From a bacterium (lineage in GTDB: Bacteria > Vulcanimicrobiota > Vulcanimicrobiia > Vulcanimicrobiales > Vulcanimicrobiaceae): 11,107 bases of DNA. This document shows, in pieces, positions 1 to 7,360 of the stretch (position 1 is the first letter of the stretch; every line of letters begins with the position of its first letter). The position numbers were made by a program, and so were the translations under genes. Where the stretch lies: assembly GCA_021807065.1 (NCBI GenBank), contig JAKAPO010000045.1, positions 1 to 11,107 of the forward strand. The letters run 5' to 3'. The notes beneath the pieces are model-generated. The model was given only the letters and a program-made list of their open reading frames with translations. It searched no databases and was not told the DNA's origin.

Positions 1-249
1 CTTGGGACGATGGCCGCGCTCTACGCTGCAATCGTTCCACACGAGGAGCGCTATCTGCACGAGCGGTTCGGCGACGATTTCGAGCGGTACTGCGAGCGCG
101 TTCCGCGCGTGCTTCCGCAAATCGAGCCGGCTGAGGACGGTGCGGAGCAGCAGTGGGATTCGCGCGTCATCGCGCAGGCGGAGAGCAAGACGTTCGTGAC
201 GTTCGGTGCGATGCTCGCGTTGCTCGCGCTCAAATCGATCGCTTCTTAA
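1..249 (+). CDS. Isoprenylcysteine carboxyl methyltransferase-like membrane protein, C-terminal part (5' truncated by window)
   Basis: The frame is open from the first base and ends at TAA 247-249, leaving 82 residues of a longer protein. The visible part contains the run IVPHEERYLHERFGDDFERY followed by a CERVPRVLP segment. This matches the characteristic C-terminal end of bacterial ICMT/PEMT-type integral membrane methyltransferases, where an (E)ERYLxxxFGxxYxxYxxRVPRxLP stretch forms part of the SAM-binding end of the fold. Members methylate small or lipid-linked substrates at the membrane; the substrate here cannot be told. After that motif the protein continues for about 40 residues, ending in a hydrophobic stretch (FVTFGAMLALLALKSIAS) that could be an additional membrane helix. 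There is an internal ATG at 10, but the homology-like region starts upstream of it, so the true start lies outside the window. The next gene begins 45 bases downstream on the same strand. Confidence 0.72.
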   Translation, partial: LGTMAALYAAIVPHEERYLHERFGDDFERYCERVPRVLPQIEPAEDGAEQQWDSRVIAQAESKTFVTFGAMLALLALKSIAS

Positions 250-270
250 GAATGGCCTCAGAATGGCCTC
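249..270. repeat. 11-bp perfect tandem direct repeat
   Basis: The 11-mer AGAATGGCCTC occurs at 249-259 and again at 260-270, directly after the stop codon of the methyltransferase-like gene. Each copy carries an ATG, but neither ATG is in frame with the CDF gene at 295. It may be chance or a small duplication; no function can be assigned. Confidence 0.5.
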
Positions 271-294
271 GCACGTTGCGCTCCCGATGACCTC

Positions 295-1179
295 ATGCGC
301 AAGAGCCGGCTCGTTGCGGCGCTTGCCGTAAGCCTCGTCGTCGCCGCGATTGAGATCGCCGGCGGCATAAGAGCGCAGAGCCTCGGTCTCATTGCCGACG
401 CGGTCCACGCTGGGACGGATGCGCTCGCGATGTCGTTGATGCTTCTTGCCGCTCTTCTGGCGATGCGGCCGGCGAACCGGCGCAAGACATTCGGCTACGG
501 CAGGTGCGAGGTGTTGGGCGCAGTCTTCAACGGCGCCCTGCTGCTCGGCATCACCGCACTCGTCGCCTACGGCGCGGTCCAGCGCATCATGCATCCGCTG
601 CATCCGCAAGGCTCGCTCATGGCGGCCGTGTCGTTCTTCGCGCTCTGTGGAAACCTGACCGCCGGCTTCCTCTTGATGCAGGCCGCGCGCACCAATCTCG
701 GCGCGCGGGGTGCGTTCCTTCACGTTGCCGGAGACGCGATGGGGTCGTTCGCGGTGATGATCGGGGGGCTGCTCATTCTCTGGACGCATCGCGCGTGGAT
801 CGATCCGCTCTTCTCGCTCGTCGTCTGCGCGATCGTCGTTGCCGGCGTGCTGCACATGTTGCGCGAGGCGCTCGACATCTTGCTCGAAGCGGTTCCTCGC
901 GGCATCGACGCACGCGTGGTCGAGGATGCGATTCGTTGCGTCGACGGCGTTGCAGAGGTGCACGAGCTGCATATCTGGTCGATCGGCGCCGGCGCGCACG
1001 CGCTCTCGGCGCACGTCTTCCTTAGCGAAGGAGCCGATGCGGTGCGCTGCCTACAGTCGGTTCGCGCGCTGCTGCGCGAACGGTTCAGCATCACGCACGT
1101 GACGCTCCAGATAGAGCGCGAGCATTGCGACCCCAAAGGCGAGGCGGTCTGCATTCCGCTGGAGAAGCCCTTCGCATGA
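295..1179 (+). CDS. Cation diffusion facilitator (CDF) family metal efflux transporter
   Basis: This 294-residue protein has the length and layout of CzcD/ZitB/YiiP-type CDF proteins. These are inner-membrane antiporters that export Zn2+, Co2+, Cd2+ or related ions in exchange for protons. Six hydrophobic segments occupy about residues 6-190. The metal-site motifs are intact: in TM2, LIADAVHAGTD places His38 and Asp42; in TM5, FLHVAGDAMGS places His143 and Asp147. An H/D pair in each helix is the usual Zn site. The cytoplasmic domain (about 205-280) has the typical VDGVAEVHELHIW and HVTLQIE strands. The sequence ends with a short Cys/His-containing tail (EHCDPKGEAVC). The chosen ATG has no clear Shine-Dalgarno sequence, and no other in-frame ATG lies closely upstream. 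The gene's TGA overlaps the ATG of the thiolase gene, so the two are probably co-translated even though the products look functionally unrelated. The exact metal cannot be assigned. Confidence 0.93.
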   Translation: MRKSRLVAALAVSLVVAAIEIAGGIRAQSLGLIADAVHAGTDALAMSLMLLAALLAMRPANRRKTFGYGRCEVLGAVFNGALLLGITALVAYGAVQRIMHPLHPQGSLMAAVSFFALCGNLTAGFLLMQAARTNLGARGAFLHVAGDAMGSFAVMIGGLLILWTHRAWIDPLFSLVVCAIVVAGVLHMLREALDILLEAVPRGIDARVVEDAIRCVDGVAEVHELHIWSIGAGAHALSAHVFLSEGADAVRCLQSVRALLRERFSITHVTLQIEREHCDPKGEAVCIPLEKPFA

Positions 1180-2507
1180 GCAACTCCACCGTCGTCCTCG
1201 GTTTCGCGCGCACGCCGTTCGGCAAGCTCGGTGGTGCGCTGGCATCGCTTCCTGCCACATCGCTCGGCGCGGCGGCGCTGGTCGCAGCGATCGAACGTTC
1301 CGGTGTCGATCCCTCCGACGTCGAGCACGTCATCTTCGGTCAGGTGCTGCAAGCCGGTGCCGGACAGAACCCGGCGCGCCAAGTGCTATTTAAGTCGGGT
1401 TTGGCGAAGAGCGTGACGGCGGAGACGGTGAACAAAGTCTGCGCCTCCGGCTTGCTTGCCGTAGCGAGCGGCATGCGGTTGATCGACGCAGGAGCCCACC
1501 GCATGGTTGCCGCCGGCGGCATGGAGTCGATGTCGAACGCGCCCTACCTATTAAAGGAAGCGCGGTTCGGCTACCGTTTCGGGGACGGCGCGCTGATCGA
1601 CTCGATGATTTATGACGGCCTGTGGGACGCGTACTTTCCGATGACGATGGCGACCCAGGGCGCGTTCGTCGCGAACGAACTCGCGCTCTCGCGTGAGGAG
1701 CAAGACCGTTTTGCGTACGAGAGCCATCGGAGGGCGCATGCCGCGCACGAGTCGGGGCATTTCAAGGACGAGATCGTTCCCGTGCGCGTCGCAACGAAAG
1801 CGAAGGGCAAGATCGTGGTCGATCGGATGCCGCGTCACGGCGAGGTACGCGTGCCTGCCACCGTCGGCGGAGGCGGCAACGTTTGGGATCACACCCCATC
1901 GGAGCGATTCACGCTCGATTATGAAAAGTATGCGCCGTTCCTGACCGGCGAGGTACCGCACGCCACTGTCGAACGCGACGAGGCGGTGCGTCCGGACGCG
2001 AGCCTGGAAGCGCTCGCGCAGTTGAAACCGCTCGAACCCGGCGGCACGATTACCGCAGGCAACGCGCCGGGCGTCAACGACGGTGCCGCCGCGATCATTC
2101 TCGCCGACGCGGCCTTTGCAAAGGAGCGCGGCTACGAGCCGATCGCGACGGTCGTCGATCATGCCGGCGTTGCATGGGACTCACCCTATATCGCGCTGAC
2201 GCCGGCGATGGCCGCGCAGAAGCTCATGGATCGCAACGGCTTGACGCGCAACGACGTGCACGTCTGGGAGATCAACGAAGCCTTCTCGTCGGTGGCGATC
2301 ACGTCGGCAAGAAATCTCGGGCTCGACGTCGAGTCGATCAACAAGTATGGCGGTGCGGTGGCGATGGGCCACCCCATCGGCGCCTCCGGCGCGCGACTTG
2401 CCGGTGCGGTCGTCAATCAGCTGCGCAGACGCGGCGGCGGCCTCGGTATCGTGGCGATCTGCTCGGGCGGCGGCCAAGGCGACGCACTGCTCGTCAAAGT
2501 GGGATAG
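1176..2507 (+). CDS. Acetyl-CoA C-acetyltransferase (thiolase) with internal insertion
   Basis: Thiolase-superfamily enzyme that condenses two acetyl-CoA to acetoacetyl-CoA or, in the reverse direction, cleaves 3-ketoacyl-CoA; cytoplasmic. The chosen start, ATG 1176, overlaps the upstream TGA as ATGA and gives the expected N-terminus VVLGFARTPFGKLGG; an earlier in-frame start at 1125 would add residues not found in the family. Catalytic residues are present: nucleophile Cys89 in NKVCASGL, Asn367 in EINEAF, His399 in GGAVAMGHPIGASGAR, and acid/base Cys429 in AICSGGGQGDA. At 443 residues it is about 45-50 longer than the usual 390-400. The extra segment lies at roughly residues 217-268, between GKIVVD and the RPDASLEAL region, and includes a Gly-rich GGGGNVW run and an aromatic patch (FTLDYEKYAPF). 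Together with the dehydrogenases at 6524-8492 it resembles the mmgABC set. Acetyl-CoA acetyltransferase is most likely; a longer-chain ketothiolase is possible. Confidence 0.93.
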   Translation: MSNSTVVLGFARTPFGKLGGALASLPATSLGAAALVAAIERSGVDPSDVEHVIFGQVLQAGAGQNPARQVLFKSGLAKSVTAETVNKVCASGLLAVASGMRLIDAGAHRMVAAGGMESMSNAPYLLKEARFGYRFGDGALIDSMIYDGLWDAYFPMTMATQGAFVANELALSREEQDRFAYESHRRAHAAHESGHFKDEIVPVRVATKAKGKIVVDRMPRHGEVRVPATVGGGGNVWDHTPSERFTLDYEKYAPFLTGEVPHATVERDEAVRPDASLEALAQLKPLEPGGTITAGNAPGVNDGAAAIILADAAFAKERGYEPIATVVDHAGVAWDSPYIALTPAMAAQKLMDRNGLTRNDVHVWEINEAFSSVAITSARNLGLDVESINKYGGAVAMGHPIGASGARLAGAVVNQLRRRGGGLGIVAICSGGGQGDALLVKVG

Positions 2508-2521
2508 CCGACTGCTTTCGA

Positions 2522-3769
2522 TTAGGGCTCGAACGCGATTCCCCAGGGGCGGCTGCCCGTAGTAAAAGGCGACCCGGCGACCGGCGTGAGCGCGCCGGTC
2601 ATTCCGTTTATCGCGAAGGCGGAGACATTGTCCGAGCCGTTCGTGATGGTGCCCCAGTTGCTGGCGTAGAGGAACCTACCGGAGGCGTCGACCCCAATCC
2701 TGATCGGGCCACTCCCCGCGGCGAAAGGCGAACCCGCAATCGGCGTGAGCGCTCCGGTTGAGCCGCTGATGGTGTACGCAGAGATGTCGTTGGACCCACT
2801 ATCGGCAACGTAGGCGAACTTACCGGTGGGATCGATCGCCACCCCTCGAGGTGTGCTCCCTGTCGCGAAGGGCGAACCGGCAATGGGCGTCAGCGCGCCG
2901 GTCGCCCCGTTGATGGCGAACGCCGACACGTTGTTGGAGCCTTGATTCGTGACATACGCAAACGTACCGAGGGGATCGATCGCAATGCCGTTGGGAGTGC
3001 TGCCCGTTGCGAAGGGCGAGCCGGCAATGGGCGTAAGCGCGCCGGTGGTGGCGTCGATCGCGTACGCGGAGACGTTGTCGGCGTTGACCACATACAGGAA
3101 ATTGGCGACCGGACTGGTCGCGGCTTCCGCCGGATAGCTACCGGCCGCAAAAGGCGAACCGGTAACGGGGGCGAGTGCACCGGTGGTTGTGTCGATTGCA
3201 TACGCAGCGACGACACCGTTGTCATCCTCCGGGACGAACCCGAACTTGCCGGTACGATCGATCGCCACCATTACCGGGGTGCTTCCCCCCTGGCTTACGA
3301 ATGCCGGAGCTCGACGCGCCGCGATTCCTGCTGCACCGGTAACTCCGGCGCGGGGTGGGACTCTGCCGGGGACGCGCGCCACGGTGAAGGGCGAACCGGC
3401 AATGGGCGTGAGCGCGCCGGTCGTCCCGTTGACCGTGTACGCGGAAACATCGCCGGAGCCAAAGTTGGCAACGTACGCAAAGGCGCCGGTAGAGTCGATC
3501 GTTATGCCATCAGGGCCGCTGCCTGCTGCAAACGGTGAACCCGCCACCGGGGTGAGCGCGCCGTTGGCGGAGTCGATCGCAAACGCCGAGATGCTGTCGG
3601 AAGCCTGATTCGTGATGTAGACGAACTTGCTGGCTTTCGCGCCCTTTCCACCTCCTCTCGTCATCGGCGGGTTGAAGGCGATGCCTGTCCGGTTGCAACC
3701 GGCACACCCGCTGATGCCCGTTACGAGCACGACGAGGCACAGGGCGAAGATTCTCCAAGTACGTTTCAC
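2522..3769 (-). CDS. Lipoprotein with seven-bladed YVTN/lactonase-type beta-propeller
   Basis: Predicted 415-residue lipoprotein. The GTG at 3767-3769 was chosen because it starts immediately before a lipoprotein signal peptide: basic MKRTWR, hydrophobic IFALCLVVLVTG, then lipobox ISGC with Cys22 as the lipidated residue. The frame is open far upstream but only as the antisense of the regulator gene. After a short linker (GGGKGAK) seven tandem blades follow, at about residues 48-95, 96-174, 175-222, 223-268, 269-316, 317-364 and 365-415. Each has a [FY]xYVxN strand, SAF/YAI, then GALTPxAGSPF and GxAIDPTG. This is the YVTN/6-phosphogluconolactonase-like propeller pattern. Blade 2 carries an extra Arg/Pro-rich segment of about 30 residues. 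Many such proteins are annotated as lactonases, but most are probably binding or surface scaffolds; no catalytic assignment is justified. The gene converges on the thiolase with 14 bases between stops and diverges from the regulator, which may hint at shared control. Confidence 0.85.
   Translation of the reverse strand: MKRTWRIFALCLVVLVTGISGCAGCNRTGIAFNPPMTRGGGKGAKASKFVYITNQASDSISAFAIDSANGALTPVAGSPFAAGSGPDGITIDSTGAFAYVANFGSGDVSAYTVNGTTGALTPIAGSPFTVARVPGRVPPRAGVTGAAGIAARRAPAFVSQGGSTPVMVAIDRTGKFGFVPEDDNGVVAAYAIDTTTGALAPVTGSPFAAGSYPAEAATSPVANFLYVVNADNVSAYAIDATTGALTPIAGSPFATGSTPNGIAIDPLGTFAYVTNQGSNNVSAFAINGATGALTPIAGSPFATGSTPRGVAIDPTGKFAYVADSGSNDISAYTISGSTGALTPIAGSPFAAGSGPIRIGVDASGRFLYASNWGTITNGSDNVSAFAINGMTGALTPVAGSPFTTGSRPWGIAFEP
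2525..3628 (-). repeat. Seven tandem propeller-blade coding repeats (about 140-150 bp each)
   Basis: The blades lie, from gene 5' to 3', at 3628-3485, 3484-3248, 3247-3104, 3103-2966, 2965-2822, 2821-2678 and 2677-2525. The most conserved part of each unit encodes GALTPxAGSPF. On the plus strand it reads close to GGCGAACCGGCAATGGGCGT followed by AGCGCGCCGGT. Blades 4 and 5 share the longest protein identity (TGALTPIAGSPFATGSTP), suggesting relatively recent unit duplication. The period is protein-structural, and the repeats are part of the coding sequence. Confidence 0.85.
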
Positions 3770-3869
3770 GTGCTCTAGTCTATTGTCGGCGGCGTCCCGT
3801 GCGTAGACCGGGAAACCGAACCATTTGCGCCGGGGACCGAGCAGGCGCTCGAAGAAAGATGGGCGCGCT
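3770..3869. promoter_or_regulatory. Divergent intergenic region between propeller lipoprotein and LuxR-type regulator
   Basis: This 100-base spacer separates two divergently oriented genes and must hold the lipoprotein promoter and probably the regulator promoter. I see no convincing sigma-70 -35/-10 pair on either strand. Weak AT-richer elements are CTAGTCTATTGTC on the plus strand and ACAATAGAC on the minus strand, both near 3775-3790. An in-frame TTG at 3825 would extend the regulator 15 residues into this region with a Lys/Arg-rich tail, but it is less likely than ATG 3870, which follows a purine-rich GAAGAAAGA. Divergent LuxR-type regulators often act on such spacers; that is inference. 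Confidence 0.4.
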
Positions 3870-6512
3870 ATGGTCGTCGATCCCGTTGCTTGTCCGTCGA
3901 TCGTCGGGCGGGTCGAGGAGTTACGCGAACTCCTGGCGCTCCGCCTCGCGGCCACGCGAGGACATGGCGGACTCGTGCTCGTCTCCGGCGAGAGCGGGAT
4001 CGGCAAGAGTCGTCTCATTCGTGCGTTTCGCGAAGAACTCACGGGGCGCCGAACCAACTTCGGTATCGGATACGCCCGCGAGTTTGGGAACCCGCCGTAT
4101 GGCCCGATTCTTGAAGCGCTGCAGGAAATCGGAGGCGATCCGAAGCTCTTGCCGGCACTATCGCAGGCAGAGCAGATGGCATTGCTCGGTGAATCCGTCA
4201 CCATCGCGTGCCGGCGCCGAAACGCTACGCTCGTTGTGGAAGATCTGCAATGGGCCGATAGAGGCACGCTCAAATTCCTCGTGCACCTGCTGCCCGCGCT
4301 TGCGTCGCTGCCGCTCCTCGTGGCGGTAACGTACCGCTCCGACGAGCTCTGCGATAGACACGTGGCAGCGCAGTATCTTGCGCGCCTGCAGCGATATCGC
4401 ACGCGCGAAATCGTGCTGGACCCATTACCCCCGCGCGAGATGCGCACGCTGTTGCGCCAGGCGATGGCATCATCGGCGCACCACCCCTGCGCGGCCGGCA
4501 CCCTCGAGGAGATCGTCGAGCGCGCCGAAGGTAATCCGTTCTTCGCCGAGGAGTTGCTGAAGAATGTCTTGGAGCGCAGAGGCAGCGAGCGCACCGATGC
4601 GCTTCCTCTGACGGTTCGTGCCGCCATCCGGGAACGACTGGCGCGCTTGAGCGCCGGCGTGCGCCGCATCGCGAAATGGGCCTCGATCCTAGACCGGCAG
4701 TTCTCGCCCGCGTTCCTAGCGCGTATCGCCGAGCGTCCCCTCTCCGAGGTCCTCGCCGCCTTGCAGCGTCTCTGCGAGGAGCAGATCGTCGAAGCACGGC
4801 TCGGAGGGGAATCTTTTGCCTTTCGTCACTCGCTCACTCGCGACGTCATTTATGGGGCTATGCGTGAGAGGGAACGGCGAGCAGCGCACGGTCGCGTGCT
4901 GCGCTTGCTCGGGGCGATGCACTTCGCGAGCGCCCAGGATCTCGGCTATCATGCCTGGGCCGCGGGCGACCGGCAGCGTTGCCTATTCTACAACGAACAG
5001 GCCGGCGACGAGGCATGCGGGCTCCACGCATACGCCGACGCGGCGCGCTGCTTCGAGCGTGCACTCGAGCAGACGGAGACTCCCGGCGTTCGCTCACGCC
5101 TGGCGGCAAAGGCTGCGACTGCGTGGTCCCGCGATGGCAGTACGGAACGCGCGCAGTCTTGGTATGCGGATGCGATCGCGGTGAGACGAAGCCTCGGCGA
5201 TACGATCGGCGCCGCGAACTTGCGGGGGGCGATGGCGATGGAGGCGCGGGCCGCGGGCGACAACACGCGCGCCGGCGCAATCCTTTCTCAGGCGTTAAGC
5301 GAACTTGACCCCTGCAAGAACGACCTGCGCGCACGACTCTCACTCCACCTTGCGTGCTGCCTGATCGACCGCGGCGACGTCGATGCCGCGCAGTCGCTGA
5401 TCGTAGAGTCTGCGGATGCAGGCGAAGCGTCTCTCTATTGGAGCGTGACTGGATACGCCGCAGCCGTGAAGGGGGACGTCGGCACCCTGCGGGATGCATC
5501 CGCCAGGTACCTTGAGGCAAGCTCGACACTCGGTCGGGCGGCGATAATGCGTGCGCGTTTTAACTACGCGTTCTTCCTCTGCGCGCTCGGCATCGATACC
5601 GAAGCGCTTGCGGTGTTCGATCCGCTGCTTGCGGAACTGCGGACGTTGCGACTCCCCTCGCTTGAGATGCTCGCTTGCGCAAATGCAGCGCTCGTGCAGG
5701 CCCGGCTGGGGAACTTGGCTGAGGCTCGAGCGCTCGTCGAACGCGGTCTCGCGGTTCCCGAGCCTTCGACAACCGGACCGATCGCGTTAGCCGCTGCGGC
5801 GCTCACCATCGGTGCGGCGACCGGTGACGGCCGTGTCATCGTCGACGCTGTGTCGAAAGGGATCGTCGATCGAGCGTTCCAAACGAATATCGACTCCGTC
5901 CTCGGACGAATTGCGGGTCCGTATGCCCGTTGGCTGCGCGCGCAAGGCGACTACGGCGGGGCGCAGACCCTGCTCGCCCAGGCGCTCCCAGCGCTCCATA
6001 GCCCATTCGCTGCCACGGAGACGCTGGTTGCCGCGATGGAACTCGGCGGCTCGGTTGCCGCACAGGCTGCGAGCATCTTCCTTCCGAAACTCGACGCCCT
6101 GCTTGGCGTGCCCCTCTACGCCGCGACGGCGGCCCATATGCGTGCCCTGCAAGCGGCCGCCGATGACGAGCGGCGGCGCCTCTGTGCGGCCGAGGCCGAG
6201 GGTATCTACCGCGACCTGCGCTGGCCTTTGCACGAAAACCGCTGCGCGGAGTTGCGGGCAGGCGTGCGCACGGCGTGCGCGTATCGCAGGCATGGCGCCG
6301 TGGGAGAGTCGCGCGGAATCGGCGGCCTCTCTAAGCGGGAGAGCGCAATTGCGCGATTGGTTGCGGACGGCGCTTCCAACAAGAGTATTGCGACGCGCTT
6401 TCACGTTAATCTGCGAACCGTAGAGAAGCATCTCAGCTCGGTCTATTCTAAACTGGGACTGCGCAACCGCACACAACTCGTCTCACTCATGATGCGCCAA
6501 CATGGTTTCTAG
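3870..6512 (+). CDS. Large ATP-binding LuxR-family transcriptional regulator (LAL type)
   Basis: This 880-residue cytoplasmic regulator has the three-part plan of the LAL/MalT-like group. The N-terminal AAA/STAND ATPase begins at IVGRVEEL (11-18), with Walker A GESGIGKSR (40-48), Walker B LVVEDLQWAD (121-130), VAVTYRSDEL (151-160) and the group signature EGNPFFAEELL (220-230). FAFRHSLTRDVIYGAM (316-331) follows. A long helical region of about residues 385-800, rich in Ala/Leu/Arg with TPR-like pairs such as ADAARCFERALEQ, probably senses an effector or partner. The C-terminal GerE/LuxR helix-turn-helix covers about 818-880, with LSKRESAIARLVADGASNKS, then IATRFHVNLRTVEKHL and YSKLGLRNRTQLV. 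ATG 3870 is preferred over TTG 3825 because it places the conserved IVGR motif close to the N-terminus and follows a purine-rich stretch. There is no receiver or membrane domain. The gene ends 11 bases before hbd, so it is probably co-transcribed with the two dehydrogenase genes. The effector and target are unknown. Confidence 0.9.
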   Translation: MVVDPVACPSIVGRVEELRELLALRLAATRGHGGLVLVSGESGIGKSRLIRAFREELTGRRTNFGIGYAREFGNPPYGPILEALQEIGGDPKLLPALSQAEQMALLGESVTIACRRRNATLVVEDLQWADRGTLKFLVHLLPALASLPLLVAVTYRSDELCDRHVAAQYLARLQRYRTREIVLDPLPPREMRTLLRQAMASSAHHPCAAGTLEEIVERAEGNPFFAEELLKNVLERRGSERTDALPLTVRAAIRERLARLSAGVRRIAKWASILDRQFSPAFLARIAERPLSEVLAALQRLCEEQIVEARLGGESFAFRHSLTRDVIYGAMRERERRAAHGRVLRLLGAMHFASAQDLGYHAWAAGDRQRCLFYNEQAGDEACGLHAYADAARCFERALEQTETPGVRSRLAAKAATAWSRDGSTERAQSWYADAIAVRRSLGDTIGAANLRGAMAMEARAAGDNTRAGAILSQALSELDPCKNDLRARLSLHLACCLIDRGDVDAAQSLIVESADAGEASLYWSVTGYAAAVKGDVGTLRDASARYLEASSTLGRAAIMRARFNYAFFLCALGIDTEALAVFDPLLAELRTLRLPSLEMLACANAALVQARLGNLAEARALVERGLAVPEPSTTGPIALAAAALTIGAATGDGRVIVDAVSKGIVDRAFQTNIDSVLGRIAGPYARWLRAQGDYGGAQTLLAQALPALHSPFAATETLVAAMELGGSVAAQAASIFLPKLDALLGVPLYAATAAHMRALQAAADDERRRLCAAEAEGIYRDLRWPLHENRCAELRAGVRTACAYRRHGAVGESRGIGGLSKRESAIARLVADGASNKSIATRFHVNLRTVEKHLSSVYSKLGLRNRTQLVSLMMRQHGF

Positions 6513-6523
6513 CCAATGAGAGT

Positions 6524-7360
6524 ATGGAGATATTGATCGTCGGGGCCGGACAGATGGGGGCCGGTATCGCGCAGGTGGCGGCGCAGCACGGCCACACGGT
6601 GTTGCTCAACGACCGCGACAACGAGCTGATCGAACGCGGCATCGCCGTCATTCGTAAGAACCTCGACCGCGCGGTCGAGAAGTCGCGCATTACCAAGGCC
6701 GAACGCGACAACGCGCTCGCCAACATATGCGCAACGCCGCACCTGACGAACGTGGAAGTCGAGGTCGCGATCGAGGCGGTCACCGAAGATTTGACGACCA
6801 AGCGCGCGATCTTCGAAGTGCTCGACCAACAGACGCGACCCGAAGCGGTCCTCGCGAGCAACACCTCCTCGATTTCGATCACCGCACTCGCCGCCGTTAC
6901 GCGGTGCGCGCCGCGCGTCATCGGGATGCATTTCATGAACCCTGTTCCGGTGATGCCACTGGTCGAAATCATACGCGGACTGGAGACGTCCGGTGAGACC
7001 TTTGACACCGTCAAGGCGCTTGCGGTGCAGCTCGGCAAGACGCCGGTCGAGACACGCGACTTTCCCGGGTTCGTTGCCAACCGCGTGCTGATGCCGATGA
7101 TCAACGAAGCGATCTACGCGCTCTATGAAGGCGTCGCTTCGGCCGAAGCGATCGATACCGTGATGAAACTCGGCGCGAACCATCCGATGGGACCGCTCGA
7201 GCTGGCGGACTTCATCGGTCTCGACACGTGCCTCGCAATCATGAACGTGCTGCACGAAGGCTTTGGCGATTCGAAGTACCGGCCGTGCCCGCTGCTCCGC
7301 CAGTACGTCGCCGCCGGCCGCCTCGGGCGCAAGTCCGGCCGCGGCTTCTATGAGTACTAG
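6524..7360 (+). CDS. hbd: 3-hydroxybutyryl-CoA dehydrogenase (NAD-binding 3-hydroxyacyl-CoA dehydrogenase)
   Basis: Cytoplasmic enzyme of 278 residues, the usual length of stand-alone short-chain 3-hydroxyacyl-CoA dehydrogenases (Hbd/PaaH/MmgB). It interconverts 3-hydroxyacyl-CoA and 3-ketoacyl-CoA with a nicotinamide cofactor. The Rossmann domain opens with VGAGQMGAGIA (residues 6-16), and an acidic Asp30 at the end of strand 2 favours NAD. Ser115 in SNTSS, His136 in GMHFMNPVP, Glu148 in PLVEII and Asn186 in GFVANR keep the spacing of the catalytic His-Glu dyad and its Ser/Asn partners in characterised family members. The helical C-terminal dimer domain ends with GRKSGRGFYEY, the usual terminus. 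ATG 6524 is set by the GxGxxG motif; only a short GAGAG lies upstream, too close to be a good ribosome site, so coupling with the regulator 11 bases upstream is plausible. The 3' end overlaps the acyl-CoA dehydrogenase start by 11 bases. Confidence 0.95.
   Translation: MEILIVGAGQMGAGIAQVAAQHGHTVLLNDRDNELIERGIAVIRKNLDRAVEKSRITKAERDNALANICATPHLTNVEVEVAIEAVTEDLTTKRAIFEVLDQQTRPEAVLASNTSSISITALAAVTRCAPRVIGMHFMNPVPVMPLVEIIRGLETSGETFDTVKALAVQLGKTPVETRDFPGFVANRVLMPMINEAIYALYEGVASAEAIDTVMKLGANHPMGPLELADFIGLDTCLAIMNVLHEGFGDSKYRPCPLLRQYVAAGRLGRKSGRGFYEY

Noticed and set aside
2174..2761. Plus-strand frame of 195 residues crossing the thiolase-lipoprotein junction
   Set aside because: It overlaps the conserved thiolase C-terminus in another frame, and its composition is dominated by Arg/Gly.
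2525..3628. Regularly spaced repeats resembling a CRISPR or satellite array
   Set aside because: The period of about 144 bases equals a 48-residue propeller blade. The repeats are imperfect, in frame, and there are no short repeat-spacer units.
2522..3769. Calling the propeller protein a 6-phosphogluconolactonase
   Set aside because: The fold similarity is shared by many binding proteins. The lipoprotein anchor and near-identical blades argue against a cytoplasmic sugar lactonase.
3825..3869. TTG start 15 codons upstream for the LAL regulator
   Set aside because: It adds only a basic tail of no family likeness. ATG 3870 with purine-rich GAAGAAAGA upstream fits better, though TTG cannot be fully excluded.
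3770..4669. 900-base in-frame upstream extension of the propeller lipoprotein gene on the minus strand (total 715 residues)
   Set aside because: It is Ser/Arg-rich shadow sequence antisense to the LAL regulator. A lipoprotein signal peptide with lipobox starts right at GTG 3769, which fixes the real start.
5787..6476. Minus-strand open frame of 229 residues
   Set aside because: It lies wholly antisense to the TPR/HTH part of the regulator and has no motif.
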